21,361 bases of DNA from the NCBI GenBank assembly GCA_029555885.1, contig JAKPQT010000454.1:1-21361 (forward strand), given 5' to 3'. The translations under genes and the position numbers were made by a program. This document shows, piece after piece, positions 14,334 through 21,361 of the stretch. Source of the DNA: Chloroflexota bacterium (lineage in GTDB: Bacteria; Chloroflexota; Anaerolineae; CG2-30-64-16). Positions within the stretch are counted from its first letter, which is position 1. The number at the start of each line of letters is the position of its first letter. The notes beneath the pieces were generated by a model that was not told the origin of the DNA, did not search any database, and saw nothing but the letters and a program-made list of their open reading frames with translations.

Positions 14334-15368
14334 TCAGGCCACTTCCAGCTTGATGCCTTGCAGTTGGAGCGACTCGGCAAAGTGACAGCTTGCCAGATTG
14401 GTCCCCACCTGCTTGAGCTGCGGGGCCTGTTCCCTGCAAATATCCTGTGCATACTTACAGCGCGGCAAGAACACACAGCCTTTGGGCAGGTTTGCCAGGT
14501 CCGGCGGCTCGCCGGGCGTGACATTCCGCTTGCCGCGGTGCCGCTGCGCGGTGCGAGGGACGGCGGCCAGCAACACCTCGGTATACGGGTGGCGCGGGTT
14601 CTCGAGCAACTCCGTCTTCGGCCCCAGCTCGACCAGCTTGCCCGCATACATCACTGCGATGCGGTCGCTGATGTAGCGCACGACGCTCATCGCGTGGGAG
14701 ATGAACAGGTAGGTGAGCTGGTACTTTTGTTGCAGGTCCATCAGTAGGTTGAGCACCTGGGCCTGGATGGACACATCGAGGGCGGAGACCGGCTCGTCGG
14801 CCACGATCACCTTCGGCTGCAGCACCAGGGCGCGCGCAATGCCGATGCGCTGGCGCTGGCCGCCGCTAAAGCTGTGGGGATAGCGCTGCAGATGTTCCAC
14901 GCGCAACCCCACCTGCAGAATGGTCTCCGTGACCCGCTCCTCGAGCTCTTTCCCTTTGGCGAGGTTGTTGACCAGGAGCGGCTCACCCACCGTCTGCAGG
15001 ACGTTCATGCGCGGGTTGAGCGACGAGTAGGGGTCCTGGAAGATAGTCTGCGCCTTGCGACGGAACTTCTTGAGGTCGTCGCCCTCCAGCTCGGTGACGG
15101 AGACCCTGCCGCTTTCGTCGTTCAGGAAGACCTTGCCGCCCGTCGGCTCATACAGCCGGGTGATGCAGCGGCCGAGCGTCGTCTTGCCCGAACCGCTCTC
15201 GCCGACGATGCCGAGTGTCTCACCGGCCTGCACCTGCAGGTTGACGCCATCCACCGCTTTCACGGTCACAAGCTGGCGCTTGATGAAACCCCGGTGAGAG
15301 GAAAAGTATTTCTTGAGGTCCTGGACCTCTAGCAATGGCGGTTGTGGTTGGTTGACCATGCGGTTCAT
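14334..15368 (-). CDS. OppF/DppF-type ABC transporter ATPase
   Basis: This is one of the two ATPases that power the importer. Seen in order: Walker A GESGSGKTT (56-64), Q-loop FQDPYSSLNPR, signature SFSGGQRQRIGIARAL, Walker B VIVADEPVSALD, and the H-loop. The last reads ISHAMSVV; family members usually read SHDLSVV, so the Asp after the His is Ala while the His itself is kept. The C-terminal oligopeptide-transporter domain has the cysteine set GCVFLPRC, DIC and ASCHF, which in relatives can bind an iron-sulphur cluster. The 344-aa length is normal. The start at 15368 is 4 bp after the upstream TAG; an ATG at 15359 has better spacing from AGAGG and may be the real start. Confidence 0.93.
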   Translation of the reverse strand: MNRMVNQPQPPLLEVQDLKKYFSSHRGFIKRQLVTVKAVDGVNLQVQAGETLGIVGESGSGKTTLGRCITRLYEPTGGKVFLNDESGRVSVTELEGDDLKKFRRKAQTIFQDPYSSLNPRMNVLQTVGEPLLVNNLAKGKELEERVTETILQVGLRVEHLQRYPHSFSGGQRQRIGIARALVLQPKVIVADEPVSALDVSIQAQVLNLLMDLQQKYQLTYLFISHAMSVVRYISDRIAVMYAGKLVELGPKTELLENPRHPYTEVLLAAVPRTAQRHRGKRNVTPGEPPDLANLPKGCVFLPRCKYAQDICREQAPQLKQVGTNLASCHFAESLQLQGIKLEVA

Positions 15369-15372
15369 GCCT

Positions 15373-16395
15373 CTAGTACAACACGCAGCGCACCAAGTGT
15401 CCCGGCGCGACTTCTTTCAAGGGCGGCAACGCCGCATCGCAGATTCCCGGCTTGCGCCGCTCGCAGCGCGAGAAGAAGGGGCAGCCCGGCACATGGGCGA
15501 ACGGGCTGGGCAGCGTGCCGCTGATGGGCACGAGCCGCTCCAGCTTGCCCTCCATGGTCGGAATCGAGCGCCAGAGTGCCAGCGTGTACGGATGCAGCGG
15601 GTTGTCGAAGATCTCGTCCGTACTGGCGTGCTCCATCACCAGGCCCAGATACATCACCATGATCTCGTCGGACATCTCACCGACCACGGCCAGGTCATGG
15701 CTGATGTACATCAGCGCCATGTTGAGCTCAGCCTGCAGGTCGTTGATGAGGTCCAGGATCTGCGCCGCGATAGTCACATCCAGGGCGGTCGTCGGCTCGT
15801 CGCCGATCAACATGCTTGGGCCGCAGATGAGCGCCATCGCGATCATGGCCCGTTGGCGCATGCCGCCGCTGAACTGGTGCGGATAGGCGTCCACCAACTG
15901 GTGCGCCCGCGCAATGCCCACACGCTGCAACATCTCGATGGTGCGCTCACGCGCTTCCTTTTTCGAAATCTTCGGGTCGTGGATGACGAGGTTCTCCATG
16001 ATCTGGCTGCCGATGGTGTGCACGGGACTGAATGACGTCATCGGTTCCTGGAAAATCATCCCGATCTCCCGGCCCCGGATGCTGCGCATTTTGGGCCCGT
16101 TGCGGTCCAGCTTCAGCGTGTCGACGATCTCTTCGCTGTAGCTGCCGTTGCTGCCTTCGTGCAGGTGCAGGAGAATCTTGCCGTCCACCTCGCGACCGGG
16201 CGGGCTGGGCACGAGACGCAGGATCGAGTGCGCCGTCACCGACTTGCCGCAGCCGCTCTCGCCGATCACGCCCAGGGACTTGCCCTTGTACAGCTTGAAG
16301 CTCACGCCGTCGACGGCCTTGACCGTGCCTTCGTGGAGGAAGAAGTAGGTCTTGAGGTTATCTACTTCCAGGAACAGGTTGGCTGTGTCTGTCAT
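15373..16395 (-). CDS. OppD/DppD-type ABC transporter ATPase
   Basis: This is the second ATPase, 340 aa. It has Walker A GESGCGKS (45-52), Q-loop IFQEPMTSFSPVH, signature QFSGGMRQRAMIAMAL, Walker B LIGDEPTTALDVT and H-loop YISHDLAVV. The C-terminal domain carries GCPFFSRC, GIC and VRC, the cysteine pattern of the family. An unusual insert (about 72-100: LLHLHEGSNGSYSEEIVDTL) lies between Walker A and the Q-loop, longer than in standard members. The ribosome site AGAGGGGGAA precedes the ATG. The upstream permease gene ends 12 bp before and the next ATPase begins 4 bp after, so the genes are co-translated. It should form a heterodimer with the OppF-type protein. Confidence 0.94.
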   Translation of the reverse strand: MTDTANLFLEVDNLKTYFFLHEGTVKAVDGVSFKLYKGKSLGVIGESGCGKSVTAHSILRLVPSPPGREVDGKILLHLHEGSNGSYSEEIVDTLKLDRNGPKMRSIRGREIGMIFQEPMTSFSPVHTIGSQIMENLVIHDPKISKKEARERTIEMLQRVGIARAHQLVDAYPHQFSGGMRQRAMIAMALICGPSMLIGDEPTTALDVTIAAQILDLINDLQAELNMALMYISHDLAVVGEMSDEIMVMYLGLVMEHASTDEIFDNPLHPYTLALWRSIPTMEGKLERLVPISGTLPSPFAHVPGCPFFSRCERRKPGICDAALPPLKEVAPGHLVRCVLY

Positions 16396-16407
16396 ACGAT
16401 TCCCCCT

Positions 16408-17574
16408 CTAGCGCGCGTACGGATCGGCCGCATCGCGCAGGCCGTCGCCGACGAAGTTGAATAGCAACACGGTGGCGATCACGAAGAGCGCGGGGATCAT
16501 GAGCCAGGTCTGCTGTGCGACTGCCGTGAGGTTCTGCGCGTCCTGCAGCAGCGTGCCCCAGCTCACCGCGGGCGGCTGGATGCCGACGCCGATGAAGCTC
16601 AGGGCCGTCTCGCTCAGAATCATGCCCGGGATGTTGAAGGTAATCGACACGATCAGGTGGCTGGTGAAGCCGGGCAGCAGATGGCGCGTGATGATGCGCC
16701 ATGCGCTGGCGCCTGCACCGCGCGCGGCCAATGTATAATCCTCCTCGCGCAGGGCCAGCATCTTGCCGCGCACGACGCGGGCCAGGCCGGTCCAGCCGAG
16801 GATGGACAGAATGATCGTAATCGCAAAGTACAACTTGAGTGTGGGCCAGTCACGTGGGAGCGCGGCGGAGAGCGTCATCCACAGGGGCAGGCCCGGGATC
16901 GCCATCAGGAAGTCGATCACGCGCTGAATGATGTCGTCCACCACGCCGCCGAAGTAGCCGGAGATGCCCCCCAGGAGCACACCCAGGATGAAGCTGATGA
17001 ACACGCCCACCAGGCCGATGGACAGGGAGATGCGCGCGCCGTGGAGCGTCCGCGTGAACACATCGCGCGCCAGCCGGTCCGAACCGAAGAGCAGGACCCG
17101 GCCTTCTTCGACGCCGAACAGATGCACGTTCGTGCGGATGAAGCCAAGCAGCTTGTACGGCTCGCCCCGGACGAAGAACTTGAGCGGGATCACCTTCGTC
17201 TCATCCGGCTCGTAGATGTACTTGAAGGTCTCCCGATCCAGCTCGCGCAGCGTGTCGAACACATACGGGCCGAAGCCGCCGCCGTCGGGTTTGATCCAGT
17301 GAATCGGCGTCGGCGGAGCGCTCTGATAACCCTCGAAGCGCGTGTCCGGTGTGTAGGGCGAGAAGAACTCCGCGAAGATCGCCAGGATATACAGGATGAC
17401 GAGCAGGAAGATGGAGACCACGGCAGCCTTGTGGCGCGAAAAACGCCACCGGATCAACTGCCACTGGCTTGCGTAATAATAACGCTCATCCTTCGCCGCC
17501 TGTCCTGGTTCGAGGATCGTCTCCGGAGGTACATCTGGAGTCTGTGGGACTGCGATGGGTGTCTGGGTGCTCAC
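16408..17574 (-). CDS. OppC/DppC-type ABC transporter permease
   Basis: This is one of two membrane subunits. Residues about 35-60 hold the OppC_N hydrophobic segment (AAVVSIFLLVILYILAIFAEF), and five further helices lie between about 190 and 385. The cytoplasmic EAA coupling motif is LAARGAGASAWRIITRHLLP, which contacts the ATPases. At 388 aa it is longer than a typical DppC of about 300 aa because of an external insertion between the first helix and the core (about 62-165). The start is GTG at 17574, overlapping the previous stop as GTGA, with GGAGG 8 nt upstream. Confidence 0.93.
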   Translation of the reverse strand: MSTQTPIAVPQTPDVPPETILEPGQAAKDERYYYASQWQLIRWRFSRHKAAVVSIFLLVILYILAIFAEFFSPYTPDTRFEGYQSAPPTPIHWIKPDGGGFGPYVFDTLRELDRETFKYIYEPDETKVIPLKFFVRGEPYKLLGFIRTNVHLFGVEEGRVLLFGSDRLARDVFTRTLHGARISLSIGLVGVFISFILGVLLGGISGYFGGVVDDIIQRVIDFLMAIPGLPLWMTLSAALPRDWPTLKLYFAITIILSILGWTGLARVVRGKMLALREEDYTLAARGAGASAWRIITRHLLPGFTSHLIVSITFNIPGMILSETALSFIGVGIQPPAVSWGTLLQDAQNLTAVAQQTWLMIPALFVIATVLLFNFVGDGLRDAADPYAR

Positions 17575-18569
17575 TTTTCCGCCCTCCCGAAACGAATACG
17601 GGGATCTACCAGGATCAACAGCAGGTCACCGACCAGCGCGCCGATAACAGTCAGGGCGCTCAGGATCAGTACGATGCTGCCGGCCAGGTACATGTCCTGT
17701 GCTAGCGTCGCCCGCAGCAGCACGGGGCCGGTCGTCTGCAGGCTCAGGACGATGTCGATCAGGACCGAGCCGGAGACCAGCCCTGGCAGCGTCCAGCTCA
17801 TCGTGCTGAGCAGCGGGTTGATCGCCAGCCGCACAGGGTACTTGAGCAGGAGCTTCCACTCGGACAGGCCCTTAGACCGCGCCGCAATCACGTACTGCTT
17901 GTTGAGCTCATCCAGCAAATTGTTGCGCACCACGCGGATAGTCGCCGCGGTGTTGCCCAAACCGACCAGGATGAGCGGCAGCCAGATGTGCTTGAGCAGG
18001 TCGATGAACTTGGCAAAGCTCCAGGGCGCCTCCAGGTACTCTCTGGAGTAGAGACCTAACATGGAGAACCCGAACTCCGCAAAAAGCACCCAGGCAAGAA
18101 TGAGCGCCAATAGGAACCCCGGCGTTGCCGCACCTATAAATCCCAGAATCGTAAAGACGTAATCCAGGAAGGAGTACTGGTGGGTCGCCGAATAGATGCC
18201 GATGGGAATCGCGATGGCCCACGAGAGCAGCAGCGCCGAGAGCGAAATCGCAATGGTCATGGGGACCCGCTCGGCCAGGATCTCGTTGACAGGCTTGTTC
18301 CACTGCATCGAAAAGCCCCAGTTGCCGCGCATGACGATGCCTTCCACCCAACGCCAGTAACGCACCGGCATGGGCTTGTCCAGGCCGTACTGCGCAATGA
18401 GCCGCGCGGCCTCATCTTCCGAAACCTGCACGCCCGACATCTCCAACTGGGTGATGCGTGTGCTGACCCAATCGCCCGGCGGCAGCTCGATCAGAAAGAA
18501 AGCTACCATGGACATGAGGATCAGGATGGGAATCAGCATCAGGATGCGGCGTATGATATAGATTATCAC
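17571..18569 (-). CDS. OppB/DppB-type ABC transporter permease
   Basis: This is the other membrane subunit, 332 aa from the chosen start. The GTG at 18569 is preferred because GGAGG lies 7 nt upstream and the protein then begins IIYIIRRILMLIPILI, the standard first helix of DppB. A longer frame to 18686 would add an unrelated charged tail encoded by intergenic repeat sequence. The region with GNWGFSMQWNKPV is the conserved loop after helix 1. The EAA motif is AARSKGLSEWKLLLKYPVR and is followed by the last two helices. The C-terminus DPRIRFGRAEK fits the family. The stop overlaps the next gene's start, so the two permeases are made in equal amounts. Confidence 0.93.
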   Translation of the reverse strand: MIIYIIRRILMLIPILILMSMVAFFLIELPPGDWVSTRITQLEMSGVQVSEDEAARLIAQYGLDKPMPVRYWRWVEGIVMRGNWGFSMQWNKPVNEILAERVPMTIAISLSALLLSWAIAIPIGIYSATHQYSFLDYVFTILGFIGAATPGFLLALILAWVLFAEFGFSMLGLYSREYLEAPWSFAKFIDLLKHIWLPLILVGLGNTAATIRVVRNNLLDELNKQYVIAARSKGLSEWKLLLKYPVRLAINPLLSTMSWTLPGLVSGSVLIDIVLSLQTTGPVLLRATLAQDMYLAGSIVLILSALTVIGALVGDLLLILVDPRIRFGRAEK

Positions 18570-18631
18570 TGTGTTGCCTCCGCCGTTGGGCCCGCGGCAA
18601 GGGGCGGCGGACCCCACTCGAAATCTCCGTT

Positions 18632-18659
18632 CGTAGTAAGCGCTCTGGCGCTTTACCAC
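18632..18659. repeat. Short palindrome, GTAGTAAGCGC-type
   Basis: CGTAGTAAGCGC and GCGCTTTACCACG form near-perfect inverted arms around a TCTG tetraloop. The core AAGCGC/GCGCTT (18638-18653) is perfect. It lies in the gap between the binding-protein and OppB-type genes. Confidence 0.6.
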
Positions 18660-18678
18660 GATCACTCGGTACTCTGCG

Positions 18679-18822
18679 ACCCTCACCCCTGGCCCCGCCC
18701 CCGCAAGCGGAGGCGGGGCAGTTCTGTCTGCTGGGGGCTATGGGCCGCTTTGCGACCCATAGCCCCCAGCGAGTGACACTTGCACCCCTCTCCCACACCA
18801 TATGTAGCAGAGGGGTGAGGGT
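18679..18822. repeat. Composite palindromic element between binding-protein and permease genes
   Basis: An outer perfect 12-bp inverted repeat, ACCCTCACCCCT (18679-18690) and AGGGGTGAGGGT (18811-18822), encloses three hairpins. These are GCCCCGCC/GGCGGGGC (18692-18719), a perfect 15-bp stem GCTGGGGGCTATGGG with its inverse (18730-18744 and 18756-18770), and CACCCCTCT/AGAGGGGTG (18783-18791 and 18809-18817). The last hairpin shares bases with the outer right arm, so the two pairings exclude each other. Palindromes in this position commonly stop or slow read-through and protect the upstream binding-protein mRNA. Confidence 0.75.
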
Positions 18823-18826
18823 GAGG

Positions 18827-18845
18827 AAGCTGATAGAATCAGCTT
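18827..18845 (-). other. Hairpin at the stop codon of the binding-protein gene
   Basis: AAGCTGAT (18827-18834) and ATCAGCTT (18838-18845) are perfect inverted repeats with a 3-nt loop, overlapping the TAA at 18846-18844. There is no U-run after it on the minus strand, so it is more likely an RNA-stabilising stem than a terminator. Confidence 0.45.
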
Positions 18846-20859
18846 ACGGCTTGAAGAACATCTGCGGGCCGGTGAAGTTGTAGCCGATGGCGTAACCAGA
18901 CTGCGGCACGTTGCCCATCTTGGTATTGACGATCATCGGGTACTTCACGCCCTCGACGTAGTTGATGTACGGCAGGTTGTCGCGCGTCCACTTGAGACCT
19001 GCCTCGACCAACGCATTGTATTCGTCAGTGCCAGGGACGGCCGACCAGCGATCCGCGTCGATCTGGATGGCTTCCTTGGCCCAGTCCGGCGGCTCCTCAC
19101 CTTCGGCGCCATTGGTGTCTCGCCAAACGCGCCACAGCCTACCAGCGCGATCCAGGTTGCCGATGGTGATGTCGCCGGCCCAGCCGACGTCATGGCTCCA
19201 CATCACGGTCGCCTGAATCTCGTTAGCGGCCCAGCGCTGGCCGTGAAGGCTCGAGTCGATGGCCTTCACCGTGACCTTCAGGCCGATGGCCTTGAGGTAC
19301 TGCGCGGTCAGGTCGGCCACGGGGGCCAGGTCAGGCGCCTGCTGGCCGTTTTCGAGCAGGATTTCGATGACCTTGCCGCTCGGGTACTTGCGGAAGCCGT
19401 CGGCGTCCTTCTCGGTCAGCCCCATCTCGTCGAGCAGCGCGTTGGCCTTGGCGACGTCGAACGTCGAGAATTCCTCACCGATGGTCTGCAGCGGGAGGCT
19501 GGCGTAGCCGTAGTATACGCTGTCGATCAGCTCCTGCCGGTTGATGGCAAGGCTGACGGCCTGGCGGAAGCGAACGTCCCGCACGACCGACTGCCAATCC
19601 GGATCGGCGAAGGTCTGGTTGAGGCGCAGGCCGGAGGAATCCACGTGCATGTCGAGCAAGACGACCTGGAAGCCCGCCTTCGCCTCATTCTCCTTGTAGA
19701 GCGGAATCTTCACCAGGGCCGTGCTCTCGCGCAGGAAGTCCACCTCGCCGGCCAACACCTTCATGTTGACCATTTCCACGTTCTCGACCTGCTGGGAGAC
19801 GATGCGATCGATGTACGGGAGCTGCTGCCCCTCGGTGTCAACCTTGAAGTAGTACGGGTTGCGCTCGAAGGTGAGCAGGCTGGCATTGTCGGACGGGACA
19901 CCGATGAACGCATTCATGGCGGGGTAGTTGACGCAGCGCGGGTTGGTCATGTCCCAGTTCTGGCAGCGCTTCTGCGCGAAGACCTGCCACCACTCGTCGG
20001 TCAGGTTCAGGCGCTCGTACTCCGCCTTGAAGGCATCCGAGTTGATGTCGGCATAGTCCGCATGCCATTGCTTGAGGTAGTGCGACGGGTTGATCAGGTC
20101 CGTGTAGCCCACCCAGCCTTCGATGGCCAGCGCGCGCAGGAACCCACCGTACGGCTTGGTGAAGTGAACCTTGAAGGTGTAGTCATCCACAACCTCAAGG
20201 GTCATCGGCTCTTCGTCAGCCTTGAAGCCGTTGCGGAACTTGGCCGGGAAGATCGGGTTGATTTTCTCGTTGAGCAGGATGTTCTCGTAGGTGAAGCGGA
20301 CGTCCTCGGTCGTGACCGGTTCGCCGTCGGACCACTTCAGGCCCTTGCGGAGCACGAAGGTGAAGTCCTTGTTGTCGTTCTCGACCGTAAATTCCTTGAC
20401 GACCGCGCCGACGATGCCCTGGTCACCAATCTTGGGGGCCTGCACCAGCGGCTCGTCCAGCATCACGAAGATGTCGGGCGACCAGTTCGCCACGGCGTGC
20501 GCGGAGCGGAGGGTGCCGCCGTAGACGCCGGGCTCCCAGTTGGGCAGGTTCTCTTCGGTCAGGTAGACGCCCGGCCCGACAACCATCGGTTCCTCGGGCA
20601 GCCGCTCGTCAACCGGAGGCAATTCGCCGGCTGCAACCTTGGCGGCCAGGACAGGGGATTCCTTGTATTTGCTCTCGGCTGCCGCCGCGGGTTGTTCAGC
20701 CGCAGGTTGTTCAGCCGCAGGTGCTTCGGCGGCGGGTGCTTCAGCCGCCGGTTCCTCGGCGGCCGGGGCTGGCGCCGGGGCAGGCGTGGCTGCGCCGCCG
20801 CAGGCGGACAGGACCAGCGCCAGGATCAACAAGATCGGCCATAGGGATTTCTTGAACAT
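18844..20859 (-). CDS. Extracellular solute-binding lipoprotein, family 5 (Opp/Dpp type)
   Basis: This is the substrate-capturing part of the importer, 671 aa. The signal peptide MFKKSLWPILLILALVLSAC ends in a lipobox with Cys20. A flexible linker follows (about 22-62) made of repeated AAE-PAAE units. From about 110 the SBP_bac_5 fold begins: FTFVLRKGLKWSDGEPVTTEDV, VRFRQAVSLAINRQELIDSVYYG, and a C-terminal lobe to 671. The protein is longer than DppA (about 535 aa), as is common in Chloroflexota and Thermotogota, where some relatives bind oligosaccharides rather than peptides; the ligand here is unknown. The ATG has two AAGGAG-like sites just upstream. A strong promoter lies about 345 bp upstream, and a palindromic element separates the gene from its permeases. 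Confidence 0.94.
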   Translation of the reverse strand: MFKKSLWPILLILALVLSACGGAATPAPAPAPAAEEPAAEAPAAEAPAAEQPAAEQPAAAAESKYKESPVLAAKVAAGELPPVDERLPEEPMVVGPGVYLTEENLPNWEPGVYGGTLRSAHAVANWSPDIFVMLDEPLVQAPKIGDQGIVGAVVKEFTVENDNKDFTFVLRKGLKWSDGEPVTTEDVRFTYENILLNEKINPIFPAKFRNGFKADEEPMTLEVVDDYTFKVHFTKPYGGFLRALAIEGWVGYTDLINPSHYLKQWHADYADINSDAFKAEYERLNLTDEWWQVFAQKRCQNWDMTNPRCVNYPAMNAFIGVPSDNASLLTFERNPYYFKVDTEGQQLPYIDRIVSQQVENVEMVNMKVLAGEVDFLRESTALVKIPLYKENEAKAGFQVVLLDMHVDSSGLRLNQTFADPDWQSVVRDVRFRQAVSLAINRQELIDSVYYGYASLPLQTIGEEFSTFDVAKANALLDEMGLTEKDADGFRKYPSGKVIEILLENGQQAPDLAPVADLTAQYLKAIGLKVTVKAIDSSLHGQRWAANEIQATVMWSHDVGWAGDITIGNLDRAGRLWRVWRDTNGAEGEEPPDWAKEAIQIDADRWSAVPGTDEYNALVEAGLKWTRDNLPYINYVEGVKYPMIVNTKMGNVPQSGYAIGYNFTGPQMFFKP

Positions 20860-20955
20860 GTCTCCTTTTCTCCTTCGAAAGTAGGCGATGTCGTGGACGT
20901 CTTACATCCATCCCACACGGGTCCCTAGGTCAGGTGTTCGATTCGATCGGCGTGT

Positions 20956-20969
20956 ATCACCTCCTTCCT
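20956..20969 (-). other. Orphan Shine-Dalgarno-like sequence in the transporter leader
   Basis: On the minus strand the leader contains AGGAAGGAGGTGAT, an almost full complement of the 16S rRNA 3' end. No ATG follows at usable spacing; a GTG overlaps the motif and opens only an 11-codon frame ending in TAG. It may be a ribosome stand-by site, a decayed leader-peptide site, or chance. Confidence 0.4.
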
Positions 20970-21202
20970 GGTATTAGCTGAAATAGCGCCTGTGATAAGC
21001 CGGCATCGTAGCAGAGCTTCCGCTGCCACCGTCATGGCTGCTCTGTCCGCGCCACAACAGAATTGAATCGATCGTCTGTCGAAGTTCAGGCGTCGCGGCG
21101 AACGGATGCAGATGACACAGATATCGAGCCGTTGGCGGAGAGATGCGATTGGCAGAACAGCTCAGAGAAGCGTACAGGGCGCCGCCAAAGATGTTGACGC
21201 GT

Positions 21203-21230
21203 ATCATAACCTATTTTAGGCAGTAGTCAA
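21203..21230 (-). promoter_or_regulatory. Sigma-70-like promoter of the ABC importer operon
   Basis: On the minus strand TTGACT (21230-21225) and TATGAT (21208-21203) each match the consensus at 5 of 6 positions and are 16 bp apart. It is the best promoter in the window. Transcription would start near 21196, leaving an untranslated leader of about 336 nt before the binding-protein gene. Confidence 0.6.
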
Positions 21231-21361
21231 GTCGCGAAATTCACGGGAGAGATTCAGGGCGGACCTCAGCGGCTATGCGAACGAGCGCGGCTCAACTCCG
21301 GGAGCGTGAGCAGCCTGAGCGGAGTCCCGTCGCTGTTTGGCGGGACGCAGTCGAAGGATGC

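Larger units (their letters stand above)
20860..21361 (-). other. Long upstream region of the transporter operon, no gene seen
   Basis: These 502 bases hold no convincing gene. They contain the transporter promoter (21203-21230), a leader of about 336 nt and an isolated Shine-Dalgarno-like run at 20956-20969. From about 21310 to the window end there is repeat-like sequence with CCTGAGCGGAGTC and AGTCGAAGGATGC, plus a GTCCCG/CGGGAC stem. I recall CTGAGCGGAGTCGAAGG-type repeats from many bacterial genomes. The one sizeable open frame (20974-21207, minus) begins inside the promoter -10 box and shows no domain. Confidence 0.6.

Noticed and set aside
16657..18051. 464-codon plus-strand frame over the permease genes
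   Set aside because: It is a shadow of two firmly identified permeases and has no domain or ribosome site.
20683..20765. Direct DNA repeats of about 15 bp near the start of the binding-protein gene
   Set aside because: They encode the repeated Ala/Glu/Pro linker behind the lipobox and are explained by the protein.
19192..20844. 550-codon open frame on the plus strand opposite the binding-protein gene
   Set aside because: It is antisense to a clear SBP_bac_5 lipoprotein, has no recognisable domain, and long antisense frames are expected in GC-rich coding DNA.
20950..20972. Resemblance of the plus strand to the 3' end of 16S rRNA
   Set aside because: Only the anti-Shine-Dalgarno core matches; it is the complement of a ribosome-site motif on the minus strand and no rRNA sequence flanks it.
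20974..21207. 77-codon minus-strand frame upstream of the binding-protein gene
   Set aside because: Its ATG lies within the -10 box of the predicted promoter, so the normal transcript would not include it. No motif seen.
1..21361. CRISPR array, tRNA, rRNA, transposase or integrase genes
   Set aside because: Looked for on both strands; no regular spacer-repeat array, cloverleaf or mobile-element protein motif was seen.

Overview
The window is GC-rich bacterial DNA with tightly packed operons and many short palindromic repeats. The likely host is a Chloroflexota bacterium (Anaerolineae or Caldilineae type). This is an inference from the Ala/Pro/Glu-rich linker behind the lipobox of the binding protein, the abundant hairpin repeats and the presence of an effector-associated-domain (EAD) protease locus. 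No rRNA, tRNA, CRISPR array, transposase or phage gene was seen.

Layout. (1) 1-732, plus strand: C-terminal part of a Trk/Ktr-type K+ transporter, cut by the window edge. (2) 744-6235, minus strand: a five-gene operon read from a good sigma-70-like promoter at 6355-6383. In transcription order it encodes an active S1 trypsin with a helical N-terminus, an EAD1-trypsin with an intact triad, a pure EAD1-EAD2 adaptor, an EAD2-helical-EAD1-trypsin fusion whose three catalytic residues are all replaced (a pseudoprotease), and an EAD1-beta-rich-EAD2 protein. Shared EAD1 and EAD2 modules should let the five products assemble by homotypic contacts into a proteolytic signalling complex of the bacterial immunity or programmed-death kind. 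This is the most interesting part of the window. (3) 6538-10137, minus strand: GH127-type glycosidase, HpcH/HpaI aldolase and D-2-hydroxyacid dehydrogenase. It looks like a sugar or sugar-acid catabolic operon. The last gene is frameshifted near its 3' end by an 8-bp tandem duplication.

(4) 10268-11941, plus strand: a GNAT acetyltransferase and a SAM-dependent methyltransferase. (5) 12062-20859, minus strand: a complete Opp/Dpp-type ABC importer in the order binding protein, two permeases, two ATPases, followed by a small four-helix membrane protein and a GT39-like polyprenyl-sugar-dependent glycosyltransferase. A composite palindromic element lies between the binding-protein gene and the first permease gene. 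(6) 20860-21361: the long 5' region of the transporter operon, with a strong promoter about 340 bp upstream of the start codon.

Repeats: at least five independent hairpin or palindromic elements sit in intergenic gaps, and one AT-rich heptanucleotide array sits between the aldolase and dehydrogenase genes.
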